Positions 48,659 to 59,116 of a DNA stretch of 64,000 nucleotides are shown here, one piece after another; the stretch's first letter is position 1; the number at the start of each line of letters is the position of its first letter. The stretch is from NCBI RefSeq assembly GCF_003336705.1, contig NZ_QMDL01000002.1, forward strand, positions 605,262 through 669,261, given 5' to 3'. The translations under genes were made by a program, and so were the position numbers. The notes under the pieces are model-generated. The model ran no database searches. It had not been told where the DNA came from and worked only from the letters and a program-made list of their open reading frames with translations. Origin of the DNA: Marinobacter litoralis (GTDB lineage Bacteria > Pseudomonadota > Gammaproteobacteria > Pseudomonadales > Oleiphilaceae).

Positions 48659-49736
48659 CGTTAACCCCTATCGAGTCTTCCAGATGAATGGGCGAAAGGC
48701 CGCCGTCTTTCAGGGGCGCCAAACGAACGGTATCACCGTCTTGTAGATCCAAAGCTTCAGCCATCGCCTGCGGAATGGTTACGGTATCTTGCCCAACACA
48801 GCTCATTGGCAGAGTGGTCAGCCGGAAGTTACTGAACGAACGGTTGGACACCATCACCCGGTGTTCCGCCGGCACATCGAGGTCTATGGGTGAATCCCCC
48901 ACCACCACATCCCGGTTCAGGGAATCGCGCACCGTTCGAATGGTGTGTAAAAAGGCTTCAACCACCGGGCCGCCGTCAAAAATATCGACCAGTCCATTAA
49001 AGTTGAAACCTTCGGCCTCGAGCATTTTGAGTGCCGGGCGGGTGTTATCGTGCACCTGGCTGATGACCGCTCTGGCGGAATCCGGCAACAACGACAGGTA
49101 AATCGGGTACTGGGGCATAAGTTCGGCAATGAAGGACTTGTTACCCAAGCCCGACAGCCGGTCAGCTTCTACAAATTCCATATCAAAAAACTTGCTGCCC
49201 AAGGCGTTCCAAAGAGGGCTTTGCCCATCCTTATCCGACACCCCGCGCATTTCAGCAAACACTTTGTCCGAAAAGAACTCGCGAAAATCATCCAGAAACA
49301 TAAAGCGGCTGCGGGACAGCAACAAGCCATTGCCGCCCCCCTTATAACCATCTGCCAGCAACAGCGAACAGATTTCAGTGGCATCGGTCATGTCGCTGGA
49401 AAGATGGAGCGTGGGCGTACGCACGTGCACACCCAGCTCACGGGAGGCATTAACGGTCAGGCTTAGCCGGTAGTTGTAGAACACCTCATCCTGGCCTACC
49501 CGAGCCTCGATACCGCTGATGCCAACCATCCGGCCGGTTTCGGTATCTTCGAGCGCAAACAGATACAGGGCCTCTTCCGGCTTACATCGTTTGCTGAAAG
49601 AGTCTGTTGCCCAGTCGATTTTTCGTTGAAGCAATTCCCGGTCGGCCGGCAGGGTGGTTAGCCCCTTGCCGGCACTCTGGGCCATCGCGTATAGATCCTC
49701 GAGGTCCGTGGATTGCAACGGCCGAATAATCAACAT
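48639..49736 (-). CDS. astA: Arginine N-succinyltransferase AstA
   Basis: First step of the AST pathway: transfers succinyl from succinyl-CoA to arginine. The 365-residue GNAT-like protein starts [19 protein letters not shown] and carries the family stretches [15 protein letters not shown] and [17 protein letters not shown]. Pseudomonas has two subunits (AruF and AruG); here only one copy is found. In most genomes astD follows astA, but here astB does. Confidence 0.94.
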   Translation of the reverse strand: MLIIRPLQSTDLEDLYAMAQSAGKGLTTLPADRELLQRKIDWATDSFSKRCKPEEALYLFALEDTETGRMVGISGIEARVGQDEVFYNYRLSLTVNASRELGVHVRTPTLHLSSDMTDATEICSLLLADGYKGGGNGLLLSRSRFMFLDDFREFFSDKVFAEMRGVSDKDGQSPLWNALGSKFFDMEFVEADRLSGLGNKSFIAELMPQYPIYLSLLPDSARAVISQVHDNTRPALKMLEAEGFNFNGLVDIFDGGPVVEAFLHTIRTVRDSLNRDVVVGDSPIDLDVPAEHRVMVSNRSFSNFRLTTLPMSCVGQDTVTIPQAMAEALDLQDGDTVRLAPLKDGGLSPIHLEDSIGVNDGKTRS

Positions 49737-49800
49737 ACTGCTCCCTCCCTCTGTTATCTCAGAGTGTGGGCGGCCCTGGCGTCAAGCCACCGGTTTCTTA

Positions 49801-51024
<1,224 letters not shown>

Positions 51025-51233
51025 TCAGTGACTCATTACTAAGTGACAGGTTTAATCCAACCATAATACGCCTCTGAACGTATAAGAACAGCCCATTGCA
51101 AGATCGCCCTGCCTGCGCGGCTTTAGCTGCTTAGACGTTGGTCTATTTAATGCATTTTTTGTTTGAAATGTGAACCATCCGTTACTAAGTTGGAGTTGGT
51201 CCAACAAAAACAAAATATGTGGAGACAACAACA

Positions 51234-52412
51234 ATGCAGAACAATAAATTGCGAATGGCGATTCGTGCGACGGCGGCTGTGACAGTGCTGGGAATGGCTT
51301 CTCAGGCGCAGGCAATCAGCTTTACCGCCGGCGACTACGATGCAAGCGTGTACGGTTATGCACGCCTGAATGCCAGCTACGATATCGACAACAACCAAGC
51401 GTTAAGTACGCGATCAGGTTCATATTCCGGGCTTGCCTCCGACAGCGGCAGTGATGGTCACTTTGGCGCTGATGCTTTTCAGAGCCGCTTGGGTGTCAAA
51501 ACGGTTTCACCGCAAGGCGTCGCTGTCACCGTTGAAGGTGACTTCCGAGGCAGCGGCGGAGGTAGCCTGCGCCTGCGTCACGCATTCGGTGAATACAACG
51601 GCGTGCTGATGGGGCAAACCTGGTCGAACTTCAGCAGCTTCGTGGGTAACACCGCCACTCTGGATTTTGACTCGCTACCTGGTTTGGCCGGCTATCAAGC
51701 TCGCACGGTACAAGCTCGCTATACGTCCGGTCCGCTATCGATTTCGCTCGAAGATCCACAAAATTCAATCCTCACAGCGACAACTGTCGGCGGCAATGGC
51801 ACAACGGCTTCTGTTGACACGAAAGATAGTATGCCCGCCTTCACCGCGCGCATCGAAGATTCCAATGATGGTATGAGCTACTCCGCCGCTCTGCTTGCTC
51901 ACCAAGTCGGTTACGAGACCGGCAGCAATGATGAGAGCGCTTTTGGCTTTGCCACCTTCGTTGCCGCTAAAATGATGCTGACCGACATGATCACGCTACA
52001 GGGCACGCTCTCATACAGCGATGGCGCCAACAGCTATCTATACCGCTCCGGAGAAAACTTCGGTGCAGCCAGCGCCTACGTTGACAGTAATGGCGACGTA
52101 GAAACAATTTCCGGTTACGGTGGATCTATTGGTGCCGGATTCGACCTTGGCGGTGGTCGCAGCATCAACATAGGCTACGGCATGGTTGAAGTCGACTGGG
52201 ACGACGCTGAGGATGACGCAGCTGCAGCTGGCTTCGCAGGCGCAGTTGACGGCCAAAGCGAAACCAACTCTGCGGTGATGGCCAACTACAAATGGACTCC
52301 GGTCAAAAACGTGATGATGGGTGTTGAATATCAGTTCCTGAAGCGTGAAAACGTAGACGGCTCTGATGGCGATGCGAACCGACTCCTGTTTGCAGCGCAA
52401 TATAACTTCTAA
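51234..52412 (+). CDS. DcaP-like outer-membrane porin
   Basis: A 392-residue secreted beta-barrel: signal peptide ending near AQA (about residue 27), then alternating aromatic/polar strands, GVKTVSPQGVAVTVEGDFRG and GEYNGVLMGQTWSNFSSF, and a final QYNF, with the terminal Phe of outer-membrane barrels. It resembles DcaP-like trimeric porins, which take up dicarboxylates in Acinetobacter and are common in marine gammaproteobacteria. I start at ATG 51234 after GGAG; an in-frame GTG at 51219 covers the ribosome site. It is divergent from astC. Confidence 0.75.
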   Translation: MQNNKLRMAIRATAAVTVLGMASQAQAISFTAGDYDASVYGYARLNASYDIDNNQALSTRSGSYSGLASDSGSDGHFGADAFQSRLGVKTVSPQGVAVTVEGDFRGSGGGSLRLRHAFGEYNGVLMGQTWSNFSSFVGNTATLDFDSLPGLAGYQARTVQARYTSGPLSISLEDPQNSILTATTVGGNGTTASVDTKDSMPAFTARIEDSNDGMSYSAALLAHQVGYETGSNDESAFGFATFVAAKMMLTDMITLQGTLSYSDGANSYLYRSGENFGAASAYVDSNGDVETISGYGGSIGAGFDLGGGRSINIGYGMVEVDWDDAEDDAAAAGFAGAVDGQSETNSAVMANYKWTPVKNVMMGVEYQFLKRENVDGSDGDANRLLFAAQYNF

Positions 52413-52441
52413 AGACTCCTTGTGGACGTTAACTCTCCTTT

Positions 52442-52467
52442 AACCCCGGCTTCCGCCGGGGTTTTTT
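52442..52467 (+). terminator. Terminator of the porin gene
   Basis: AACCCCGGC (52442-52450) pairs perfectly with GCCGGGGTT (52455-52463), loop TTCC, then a six-T run. Strong rho-independent terminator. Confidence 0.92.
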
Positions 52468-52576
52468 CGTTCTGGTTTGGTGCGCGGCGCCCCAAACTTG
52501 CCCAGGACTTTGCGTCCTCAACACCAATCAATCCAGAAAAATCATAAATTTCAGATAGCTAAGCTCAACTTAAAAT

Positions 52577-52594
52577 TTGGCACAGCTCATGCAA
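52577..52594 (+). promoter_or_regulatory. Sigma-54 promoter
   Basis: TTGGCACAGCTCATGCAA: TGGCAC, five bases, ATGCA. The -24 GG (52579-52580) and -12 GC (52591-52592) are exactly 10 bases apart, and only one base differs from TGGCAC-N5-TTGCA. Transcription would start near 52604, about 60 bases before the small open reading frame at 52664. Confidence 0.8.
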
Positions 52595-52663
52595 TATCTG
52601 TTGTGAGGCAGCCGGAAATGCGCCTGCCCCGATCAATCAGCCAAAATTTCACGAGGTGTCATT

Positions 52664-52774
52664 ATGAAACCAGCCAAAGACCAAAGTCTGCTGTTCGAAC
52701 TGACCCAGCCTGCCGAGGCCTACGCCATGCAGGATCTTCACAACTACTTTGATTGGATGTTTTTCGCAAACTGA
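52664..52774 (+). CDS. Small protein of 36 residues, unknown
   Basis: ATG 52664 to TGA 52774 encodes a 36-residue peptide beginning MKPAKDQSLLFELTQPAEAY and ending HNYFDWMFFAN. GAGG lies seven bases upstream, an ideal ribosome site. A sigma-54 promoter lies before it and a strong terminator right after, so it forms its own transcription unit. The C-terminal third is rich in aromatics (YFDWMFF) and could bind membrane or a protein partner; there is no signal peptide or cysteine. I do not recognise the peptide. It lies between a porin and the gcdH end of the alicyclic acid cluster. Confidence 0.65.
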   Translation: MKPAKDQSLLFELTQPAEAYAMQDLHNYFDWMFFAN

Positions 52775-52785
52775 TTGCTCACACA

Positions 52786-52823
52786 CAAAAAAGCCGGGTT
52801 ACCTTTCGGGTAGCCCGGCTTTT
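52786..52823. terminator. Bidirectional terminator
   Basis: AAGCCGGGTTACC (52791-52803) pairs with GGTAGCCCGGCTT (52809-52821) with one G-U pair, loop TTTCG; A-run on the left, T-run on the right. It ends the small-protein unit on plus and gcdH on minus. Confidence 0.9.
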
Positions 52824-52843
52824 GCACTTTGCCTTAACACCAA

Positions 52844-54025
52844 TCAGAAGAACGCCTGAATGCCTGTCTGCGCGCGGCCCAGTATCAACGCGTGAACGTC
52901 GTGAGTGCCTTCGTAAGTGTTCACCACTTCCAGATTCACCAGATGGCGGGCAATGCCAAACTCGTCGCTGATGCCGTTGCCACCCAGCATGTCTCTGGCC
53001 AGCCGAGCAATCTCAAGAGCCTTACCACAGGAGTTACGCTTCATGATGGAGGTAATCTCCACCGCTGCAGTGCCTTCGTCTTTCATCCGCCCCAGGCGCA
53101 GGCAGCCCTGCAGGGCCAGGGTGATATCGGTCTGCATGTCCGCCAGCTTTTTCTGGATCAGCTGATTGGCTGCCAGGGGCCGGCCAAACTGTTGGCGGTC
53201 CAGCACGTATTGTCGGGCGGTGTGCCAGCAATCCTCGGCCGCACCCAGGGCGCCCCAGGAAATACCGTAGCGGGCGGAATTCAGACAGGTGAACGGCCCC
53301 TTCAGCCCACGCACATCCGGAAAGGCATTTACCTCGGGAACAAACACCCCATCCATCACGATTTCGCCGGTGATAGAGGCCCGCAGGCCTACCTTGCCAT
53401 GAATCGCAGGAGCACTCAGGCCCTCCCAGCCTTTTTCCAGCACAAAACCGCGGATGGCACCGTCGTCGTCCTTGGCCCACACCACAAACACGTCGGCAAT
53501 GGGGCTGTTGGTGATCCACATCTTGCTGCCAGTCAGGCGATAGCCGCCTTCCACCTTGCGGGCGCGAGTAATCATCGAGCCTGGATCAGAGCCATGATTG
53601 GGCTCTGTTAAGCCGAAGCAGCCAATCCACTCGCCAGAGGCCAGCTTGGGCAGGTATTTCTGGCGGGTTTCTTCGTTGCCGAATTCGTAGATGGGCACCA
53701 TCACCAGGGAGGACTGCACACTCATCATGGAGCGATAGCCGGAATCCACCCGCTCCACTTCCCGGGCAATCAGGCCATAGCAAACGTAGTTCAGGCCACT
53801 GCCGCCGTACTGTTCGGGAATGGTGCATCCCAGCAGGCCGGTCTCCCCCATTTCCCGGAAGATCTCCGGATCCGTCTGTTCATTGCGAAACGCGTCCAGA
53901 ACCCGAGGCCGTAACTTGCTCTCGGCAAACTGGCGGGCGCTGTCACGCACCATACGCTCTTCTTCGGTCAGTTGCTGATCCAGCAACAGGGGATCTTCCC
54001 AGTTGAAACTTGCTTTGTTAGCCAT
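52844..54025 (-). CDS. gcdH: Glutaryl-CoA dehydrogenase GcdH
   Basis: Oxidises and decarboxylates glutaryl-CoA to crotonyl-CoA with FAD. The 393-residue acyl-CoA dehydrogenase has [18 protein letters not shown] at the start, [17 protein letters not shown], and the catalytic Glu372 in [17 protein letters not shown], all typical of GcdH. It is the last gene of badK-pimC-pimD-gcdH. Glutaryl-CoA is what beta-oxidation of pimeloyl-CoA yields, so the position fits as the exit step of the ring-degradation pathway. Confidence 0.93.
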   Translation of the reverse strand: MANKASFNWEDPLLLDQQLTEEERMVRDSARQFAESKLRPRVLDAFRNEQTDPEIFREMGETGLLGCTIPEQYGGSGLNYVCYGLIAREVERVDSGYRSMMSVQSSLVMVPIYEFGNEETRQKYLPKLASGEWIGCFGLTEPNHGSDPGSMITRARKVEGGYRLTGSKMWITNSPIADVFVVWAKDDDGAIRGFVLEKGWEGLSAPAIHGKVGLRASITGEIVMDGVFVPEVNAFPDVRGLKGPFTCLNSARYGISWGALGAAEDCWHTARQYVLDRQQFGRPLAANQLIQKKLADMQTDITLALQGCLRLGRMKDEGTAAVEITSIMKRNSCGKALEIARLARDMLGGNGISDEFGIARHLVNLEVVNTYEGTHDVHALILGRAQTGIQAFF

Positions 54026-54066
54026 ATCGGTATCTCCGTTGTCAGTCTTGTTGTCAGGGCGGGCCG

Positions 54067-55209
54067 TCAGGCCACCTGCCGGGGAAGATCCAGCAGTGCC
54101 GAATACTGTGCGAGGTGGAAGTCATCATCACCGAACTGATGGGTCAGCATCACCAGCCGTTTGGCATGGTGTGCCAGGGAGTATTCCCAGGTCATGCCAA
54201 TGCCACCGTGTAGTTGAATGGCCTGTTCCGCAATGAACTGAGAGGCCCGGGCAACCACAAATTTGGCCGCCGCAAGTTGCCGGCTACGCTCATCCGATGC
54301 CTGATCATCTGCCACGCAAGCCGCGAGGATAACCATGGAACGCGCCAGTTCCAGTTCACCACGGATATCCGCCATACGGTGCTGGAGCGACTGGAACCGA
54401 CCAATCGGCGCCCCGAACTGCTGCCGGGTTTTCAGGTAGTCGAGCGTCAGCCGGAAAGCCTCTTCCATGCTGCCCAGAGCCTCTGCACACTGGGCAGCAC
54501 CCGCACGCCCCCGCTGGTAAATCAGCGCCGGAGCGGCTTTGCCGGGCGCACCTAGCAGGTCATCACACTCTACGTACACCCCGTTCAGGGCCAGGTCGCA
54601 GGCCCTGGGGCCATCGATGCAGGGGTAGCTCTGTAAGGTAACCCCATCCGCTTCCGGATCAATCAGGAAAACGCTGACGCCGTCGGTATCCTGTATTTTT
54701 GCACTGACCAGGATGAACTTTGCCGAATCACCACCGATGACAACCCGCTTGGAGCCTTCCAACCTCCAGCCCCGGTCACAGGGAATGGCCGTACAGGCAA
54801 TCGACTCAGGGTCGTAATGGCTGCCAGGCTCTTCATCCGCCACTGCCAGCCGCCATTCCCCCGCCGCAACCTTGGGCAGGAGGCTCCGGCGCTGCTCGCC
54901 AGAACCCAACTGCTCCACCAGGCCGGCCGCGTAGATCTGGGAATGCAGAAAGGACTCAAGACAGAGTCCGCGCCCCAATTCCGTCATCACCAGCATATTC
55001 TCCACCCCGGTGCCTCCGAAGCCCTCGTAGTCGGCGCCGACCGGTACCGAAGTTATCCCCAGTTCCGACAGTTGTTGCCAGAACGCCGGGCTGAAGCCAT
55101 CAGAACTCTTATAATACGCCTCGCGCTTTTCAAAGCTGTACTGGTCCCGAACCATGCGCTGGACGGTATCGGCCAGCATTTGCTGCTCTTCGTTGAGATT
55201 GAAATCCAT
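54067..55209 (-). CDS. pimD: Acyl-CoA dehydrogenase, PimD-like (small subunit type)
   Basis: A 380-residue acyl-CoA dehydrogenase resembling the small subunit of pimeloyl-CoA dehydrogenase. It keeps the FAD-contacting helix ([20 protein letters not shown]) and [19 protein letters not shown], but lacks the ExGT catalytic Glu motif found in GcdH. In the two-subunit type, one chain provides binding and the partner the active site. It follows the PimC-like gene by nine bases, so the two probably form one enzyme. Substrate by context: pimeloyl-CoA or a similar dicarboxyl-CoA. Confidence 0.78.
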   Translation of the reverse strand: MDFNLNEEQQMLADTVQRMVRDQYSFEKREAYYKSSDGFSPAFWQQLSELGITSVPVGADYEGFGGTGVENMLVMTELGRGLCLESFLHSQIYAAGLVEQLGSGEQRRSLLPKVAAGEWRLAVADEEPGSHYDPESIACTAIPCDRGWRLEGSKRVVIGGDSAKFILVSAKIQDTDGVSVFLIDPEADGVTLQSYPCIDGPRACDLALNGVYVECDDLLGAPGKAAPALIYQRGRAGAAQCAEALGSMEEAFRLTLDYLKTRQQFGAPIGRFQSLQHRMADIRGELELARSMVILAACVADDQASDERSRQLAAAKFVVARASQFIAEQAIQLHGGIGMTWEYSLAHHAKRLVMLTHQFGDDDFHLAQYSALLDLPRQVA

Positions 55210-55218
55210 GGTCCCCTC

Positions 55219-56415
55219 CTAGAGTTCCAGAACCATCTTGGCGATGATGTTTTTCTGAATTTCATTGGAGCCGCCGTAAATCGACAGCTTGCGCATGTTG
55301 AAGTACTGACTGGCCGGTGCCGCACTGTAATCCTGGTACAGCGGGTCACCGTCAAAGTCCGGCTCCAGCTCATGCTCCAGGAATGGCAGAGCGTTGGACC
55401 CGAGCGCCTTGCGCATCAGATTGGTAATGGCCTGGCGAATTTCGGAACCCTGAATTTTCAGCAGCGAGCTTTCCGCACCCGGCACGCCACCATCGCGGGT
55501 AGCCGCGAGGATGCGCAAGGTGCTCATTTCCACTGCCATCAGGCGCATTTCCACTTCCGCAATGCGGGCCCGGAACATGGGATCTTCAATCAGGGGCCGA
55601 CCACGAACCGTCTCGGCCATCGCGATCCGCTTGAGCTGCTCCAGGGCGGCCTTGGACAGACCAATGCCCGCCTGGCCGGTGCGCTCGTGGGTTAGCAGGT
55701 ATTTCGCGCAAGTCCAGCCGCGGTTTTCCTCTCCCACCAGGTTTTCAACCGGCACCCGGACATTGTCGAAGAAAACTTCGTTCACTTCGTGCTCGCCATC
55801 CAGAGTAATGATCGGCCGCACGGTAATGCCCGGGGTGTCCATATCGATCAGTAAAAAGGAGATACCTTCCTGCTTTTTGGCGCCAGGATCGGTGCGTACC
55901 AGGCAGAAGATGCGGTTGGCATGCTGGCCCAAGGTGGTCCAGGTTTTCTGGCCGTTGACCACGTAATGGTCACCATCCCGATGAGCCCGGGTTTTCAGGC
56001 TCGCCAGGTCTGAGCCGGCACCCGGTTCAGAATAGCCCTGGCACCACCAGTCTTCGCCGGAAAGGATACGCGGCAGGTAATAGTCCTTCTGGGCGGGCGT
56101 ACCGAACCTGATGATCACCGGAGCCACCATGTTGACGCCAAAGGAGACAATTCTCGGAGCACCGGCGGCGGCACACTCTTCATCAAAAATATGCTTTTGC
56201 ACCACCGACCAGCCAGTGCCACCATGCTCAACCGGCCAGTTGACGGCGTACCATCCCTGCTGGCTCAGTATTTTCTGCCAGCGCTGATGATCGGACTTCG
56301 CCAGCCGGCGACCAAGGCGGACTTTCCGGGCCAGATCGTCGGGCAGGTTGCTCCTGAGAAAGGCCTGTACCTCTTGCCGGAACGCCTGTTCTTCCGGAGT
56401 AAAATGAATGTTCAT
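55219..56415 (-). CDS. pimC: Acyl-CoA dehydrogenase, PimC-like (large subunit type)
   Basis: A 398-residue acyl-CoA dehydrogenase with CQGYSEPGAGSDLASLKTR, VVNGQKTWTT and a C-terminal IYGGSNEIQKNI, where the ExGT position reads GGS, a pattern common to the PimC and FadE-like two-subunit group. It is paired with the PimD-like gene and preceded by badK after 23 bases. Predicted role: first oxidation in beta-oxidation of the pimeloyl-CoA made by BadI. General medium-chain activity is also possible. Confidence 0.8.
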   Translation of the reverse strand: MNIHFTPEEQAFRQEVQAFLRSNLPDDLARKVRLGRRLAKSDHQRWQKILSQQGWYAVNWPVEHGGTGWSVVQKHIFDEECAAAGAPRIVSFGVNMVAPVIIRFGTPAQKDYYLPRILSGEDWWCQGYSEPGAGSDLASLKTRAHRDGDHYVVNGQKTWTTLGQHANRIFCLVRTDPGAKKQEGISFLLIDMDTPGITVRPIITLDGEHEVNEVFFDNVRVPVENLVGEENRGWTCAKYLLTHERTGQAGIGLSKAALEQLKRIAMAETVRGRPLIEDPMFRARIAEVEMRLMAVEMSTLRILAATRDGGVPGAESSLLKIQGSEIRQAITNLMRKALGSNALPFLEHELEPDFDGDPLYQDYSAAPASQYFNMRKLSIYGGSNEIQKNIIAKMVLEL

Positions 56416-56438
56416 AACGGCTCCTCGGCTTGCTTCCG

Positions 56439-57215
56439 TTAACGGTGGGTCCAGTCTGGCTGGCGCTTTTCCAGGAATGCGCCCATGCCTTCATCTCGGT
56501 CAGCGGAGGCAAAACTGGCCCAGAGCAACCTGCGCTCATAGTCCACGCCCGCTTTCAGACCAGTTTCAAAGGCCTGGTTAACCGCGTCTTTGTTTAGCAT
56601 GGTCGCCATCAACGAATGGCCAGCGATCTCGGCCGCCACGGCCAGGGCCTGATCCACCAGCGTCTCTGAGGGAACCACCCGGCTTACCAGACCACTTCGT
56701 TCTGCTTCTTCAGCATCCATGGTGCGCCCTGTCAGGCACAGATCCATGGTCTTTGCCTTGCCGATAGCCCTTGCCAGGCGCTGGGTGCCTCCGGCTCCGG
56801 GCAAGGTTCCCACCTTGACTTCAGGTTGACCGAAACGGGCATTGTCAGCTGCAATGATCATGTCGCACATCATCGCCAACTCACAGCCACCACCCAGCGC
56901 CAGGCCAGCTACCGCCGCAATCACCGGTTTCCGACAACGGGTCACCGCTTCCCAGTTCGCCGATACAAAGCCTTCTCTATAAGCCCGGGAAAAATCCAGT
57001 TGGCGAACCTCCGAGATGTCGGCACCGGCTGCAAACGCCTTGTCACTTCCCGTCAGTACGATAGCGCGGATTTCGTTATCGGCCTCCAGCATGACCAGCG
57101 CATGAGACAGCTCATCCATCAAGTCGCCGTTCAGTGCGTTATACACCTCCGGCCGATGTAACCGGATCATGGCCACTGACCGGCGCCTTTCAAGCAATAT
57201 ATTGTTGTAATTCAT
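56439..57215 (-). CDS. badK: Enoyl-CoA hydratase, cyclohex-1-ene-1-carboxyl-CoA hydratase type (BadK-like)
   Basis: A 258-residue crotonase-fold protein with both catalytic glutamates, Glu112 in GGGCELAMMCDM and Glu132 in FGQPEVKVGTLPGAGG. The overall pattern, including KAFAAGADI, RKPVIAAVAGLA and a DEGMGAFLEKRQP ending, is close to BadK of Rhodopseudomonas palustris as I recall it. It would hydrate cyclohexene-carboxyl-CoA to the 2-hydroxy product used by BadH. I start at ATG 57215 after GGGGAG; the open frame to 57275 has no ribosome site. It heads the minus operon. Confidence 0.82.
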   Translation of the reverse strand: MNYNNILLERRRSVAMIRLHRPEVYNALNGDLMDELSHALVMLEADNEIRAIVLTGSDKAFAAGADISEVRQLDFSRAYREGFVSANWEAVTRCRKPVIAAVAGLALGGGCELAMMCDMIIAADNARFGQPEVKVGTLPGAGGTQRLARAIGKAKTMDLCLTGRTMDAEEAERSGLVSRVVPSETLVDQALAVAAEIAGHSLMATMLNKDAVNQAFETGLKAGVDYERRLLWASFASADRDEGMGAFLEKRQPDWTHR

Positions 57216-57313
57216 AATTCTCCCCACTTCAGGAATCGCCCGCCTAACCACAAAGCCAACGCAAGTAATCTTCAACGTCTTTTTCCGAGACTACACCCGA
57301 ATATTTTTTAAGG

Positions 57314-57350
57314 CAACATGTTGACATATTATTTTGAGCAGGCGTATCTT
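57314..57350 (+). promoter_or_regulatory. Promoter and palindromic operator of the aliA operon
   Basis: A perfect -35 TTGACA (57321-57326), 18 bases, then TATCTT (57345-57350). The perfect palindrome CAACATGTTG (57314-57323) overlaps the -35 box. On the minus strand TTGCCT within the same area could be the -35 for badK. A MarR-type repressor such as BadR would fit here, but no regulator gene is in the window. Confidence 0.6.
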
Positions 57351-57421
57351 GCATACAACCGGGGCAGGCTTTTCACACTGCGCCCCTTACAACAACAAAC
57401 CGGACGCAATAGGTGAATCAG

Positions 57422-59086
57422 ATGGAGACAGGTATCTCTCTTAATCCGGAACGTCGTGCTGCCATGCTGGAAAGCGGCGCCTGGAACGACAAGATCATTA
57501 CTGATTATCTCGACGAGGCGGTGGCCAGAACCCCTGATCGCAGCGCCATCGTGGGCTACCAGGTCACTGAAGATTCACGCACCACACTGACCTACCGACA
57601 ACTGAACGACACCGTGACACGCATGGCGGCAGGGCTTGCCGCCCTGGGTATCCAGAAGGGTGACGTGGTGGCGTGCCAGCTGCCCAACTGGTGGCAAACT
57701 ACCGCCCTGCACCTCGCCTGTATGCGCATTGGCGCCATCCTCAACCCGTTGATGCCGATTTTCCGGGAACGGGAACTGCGCTTCATGCTCAACCATGGCG
57801 AGGCCAAACTGCTGGTTATCCCGAAGGTATTTCGTAACTTTGATTACGAAGCCATGGTCGAGGGCCTTCTGGCGGAACTGCCAAAACTGGAGACCCTGCT
57901 GGTGATCGGCGGTGAAGGGGAGCGCAGTTTTGAACAACGCCTGCTGGCCACGGACTGGGAAAACCAACAGGACACCGACGCACTGTTTGCTGCGGCCAAG
58001 CCCGGCGCGGATGACGTTATCCAGATTCTCTACACCTCCGGCACCACGGGTGAACCCAAAGGGGTGATGCACACCTCCAACACGTTGTTCTCCAACGTAC
58101 GCCCCTACGCCGACCGCCTGCACCTGAGCTCTGACGACAGCATTCTGATGGCCTCGCCCGTGGCACATCAGACCGGTTTCCTGTACGGCATCATGATGCC
58201 CGTCTATCTGGGCACAACCGCCATCCTTCAGGACATCTGGGATGCAGATTTCGTGTGCAAGGTCATTGCTACCGAGAAACCCGCATTCACCATGGCCTCG
58301 ACACCGTTCCTGGCCGACCTGGTAAAGACCGCACCTAAACACGAGGGCGAACTGGATTCGCTCCGTATTTTCGTATCCGCCGGTGCGCCGATTCCGAGCG
58401 CCATCGTTGAACAGGCCAGCAAGACCCTGAAAGCCAAGATCGTATCCGCCTGGGGCATGACCGAGAACGGCGCCGTCACCATGACCCGCCCGGAAGATCC
58501 GGCCGAACGCGCCAGCCAGTCCGATGGCGTAGCACTGCCCTTCACTGAAGTGAAAGTTACCGACTTCAAAGGCAACCCCGTGGCTGCCGGCGAGGAGGGC
58601 AACCTGATGATGCGCGGCGCCAGCCTGTTTGTTGGCTATCTCAAACGCCCCGAATTATACGGCGTGGATGAAGACGGCTGGTTCAGCACCGGTGACCTCG
58701 CCCGCATGGACGAACAGGGCTACATCCGCATTACCGGGCGCACCAAGGATGTGGTGATCCGTGGCGGCGAGAACATTCCCGTCGTTGAGGTGGAGAACCT
58801 GCTCTACAAGTTCCCCGGCATTGCCGATGTGGCCCTGGTCGGCTGCCCGGATGATCGCCTGGGGGAACGGGTCTGCGCCTACGTCACACTGGAAGAGCAC
58901 CGCACCGACCTCAGCCTGGACGACGTCAAGAACTACCTCATGGAACAGAAGCTCTCCAAGAGCTATCTGCCGGAATACCTGCAGGTCATCGAAGCCATGC
59001 CCCGGACCGCATCCGGCAAGATCCAGAAATTCAAACTGCGCGAGCAAGCCAAAGACATTCGTGTTGAGCCCGCCAAGCGCAGCTAA
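57422..59086 (+). CDS. aliA: Cyclohexanecarboxylate-CoA ligase type acyl-CoA synthetase (AliA-like)
   Basis: Activates a carboxylic acid with ATP and CoA. AMP-binding motif YTSGTTGEPKG at residues 204-214, SAWGMTENGA, GWFSTGDLARMD, and the catalytic Lys533 in TASGKIQKFKL. The length of 554 residues and the sequence pattern fit AliA. The start is ATG 57422 after AGGTGA (five-base spacer); the upstream GTG 57413 lies inside that ribosome site. First gene of aliA-badH-badI-aliB. Long-chain or aromatic acids cannot be ruled out by sequence alone. Confidence 0.83.
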   Translation: METGISLNPERRAAMLESGAWNDKIITDYLDEAVARTPDRSAIVGYQVTEDSRTTLTYRQLNDTVTRMAAGLAALGIQKGDVVACQLPNWWQTTALHLACMRIGAILNPLMPIFRERELRFMLNHGEAKLLVIPKVFRNFDYEAMVEGLLAELPKLETLLVIGGEGERSFEQRLLATDWENQQDTDALFAAAKPGADDVIQILYTSGTTGEPKGVMHTSNTLFSNVRPYADRLHLSSDDSILMASPVAHQTGFLYGIMMPVYLGTTAILQDIWDADFVCKVIATEKPAFTMASTPFLADLVKTAPKHEGELDSLRIFVSAGAPIPSAIVEQASKTLKAKIVSAWGMTENGAVTMTRPEDPAERASQSDGVALPFTEVKVTDFKGNPVAAGEEGNLMMRGASLFVGYLKRPELYGVDEDGWFSTGDLARMDEQGYIRITGRTKDVVIRGGENIPVVEVENLLYKFPGIADVALVGCPDDRLGERVCAYVTLEEHRTDLSLDDVKNYLMEQKLSKSYLPEYLQVIEAMPRTASGKIQKFKLREQAKDIRVEPAKRS

Positions 59087-59116
59087 CCCATTTAAAACAC
59101 AAAACAGGAGATCAAC

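Noticed and set aside
51189-51205. GTTGGA/TCCAAC repeat before the porin gene as an operator
   Set aside because: Short and of low complexity, with no regulator gene nearby; chance cannot be excluded.
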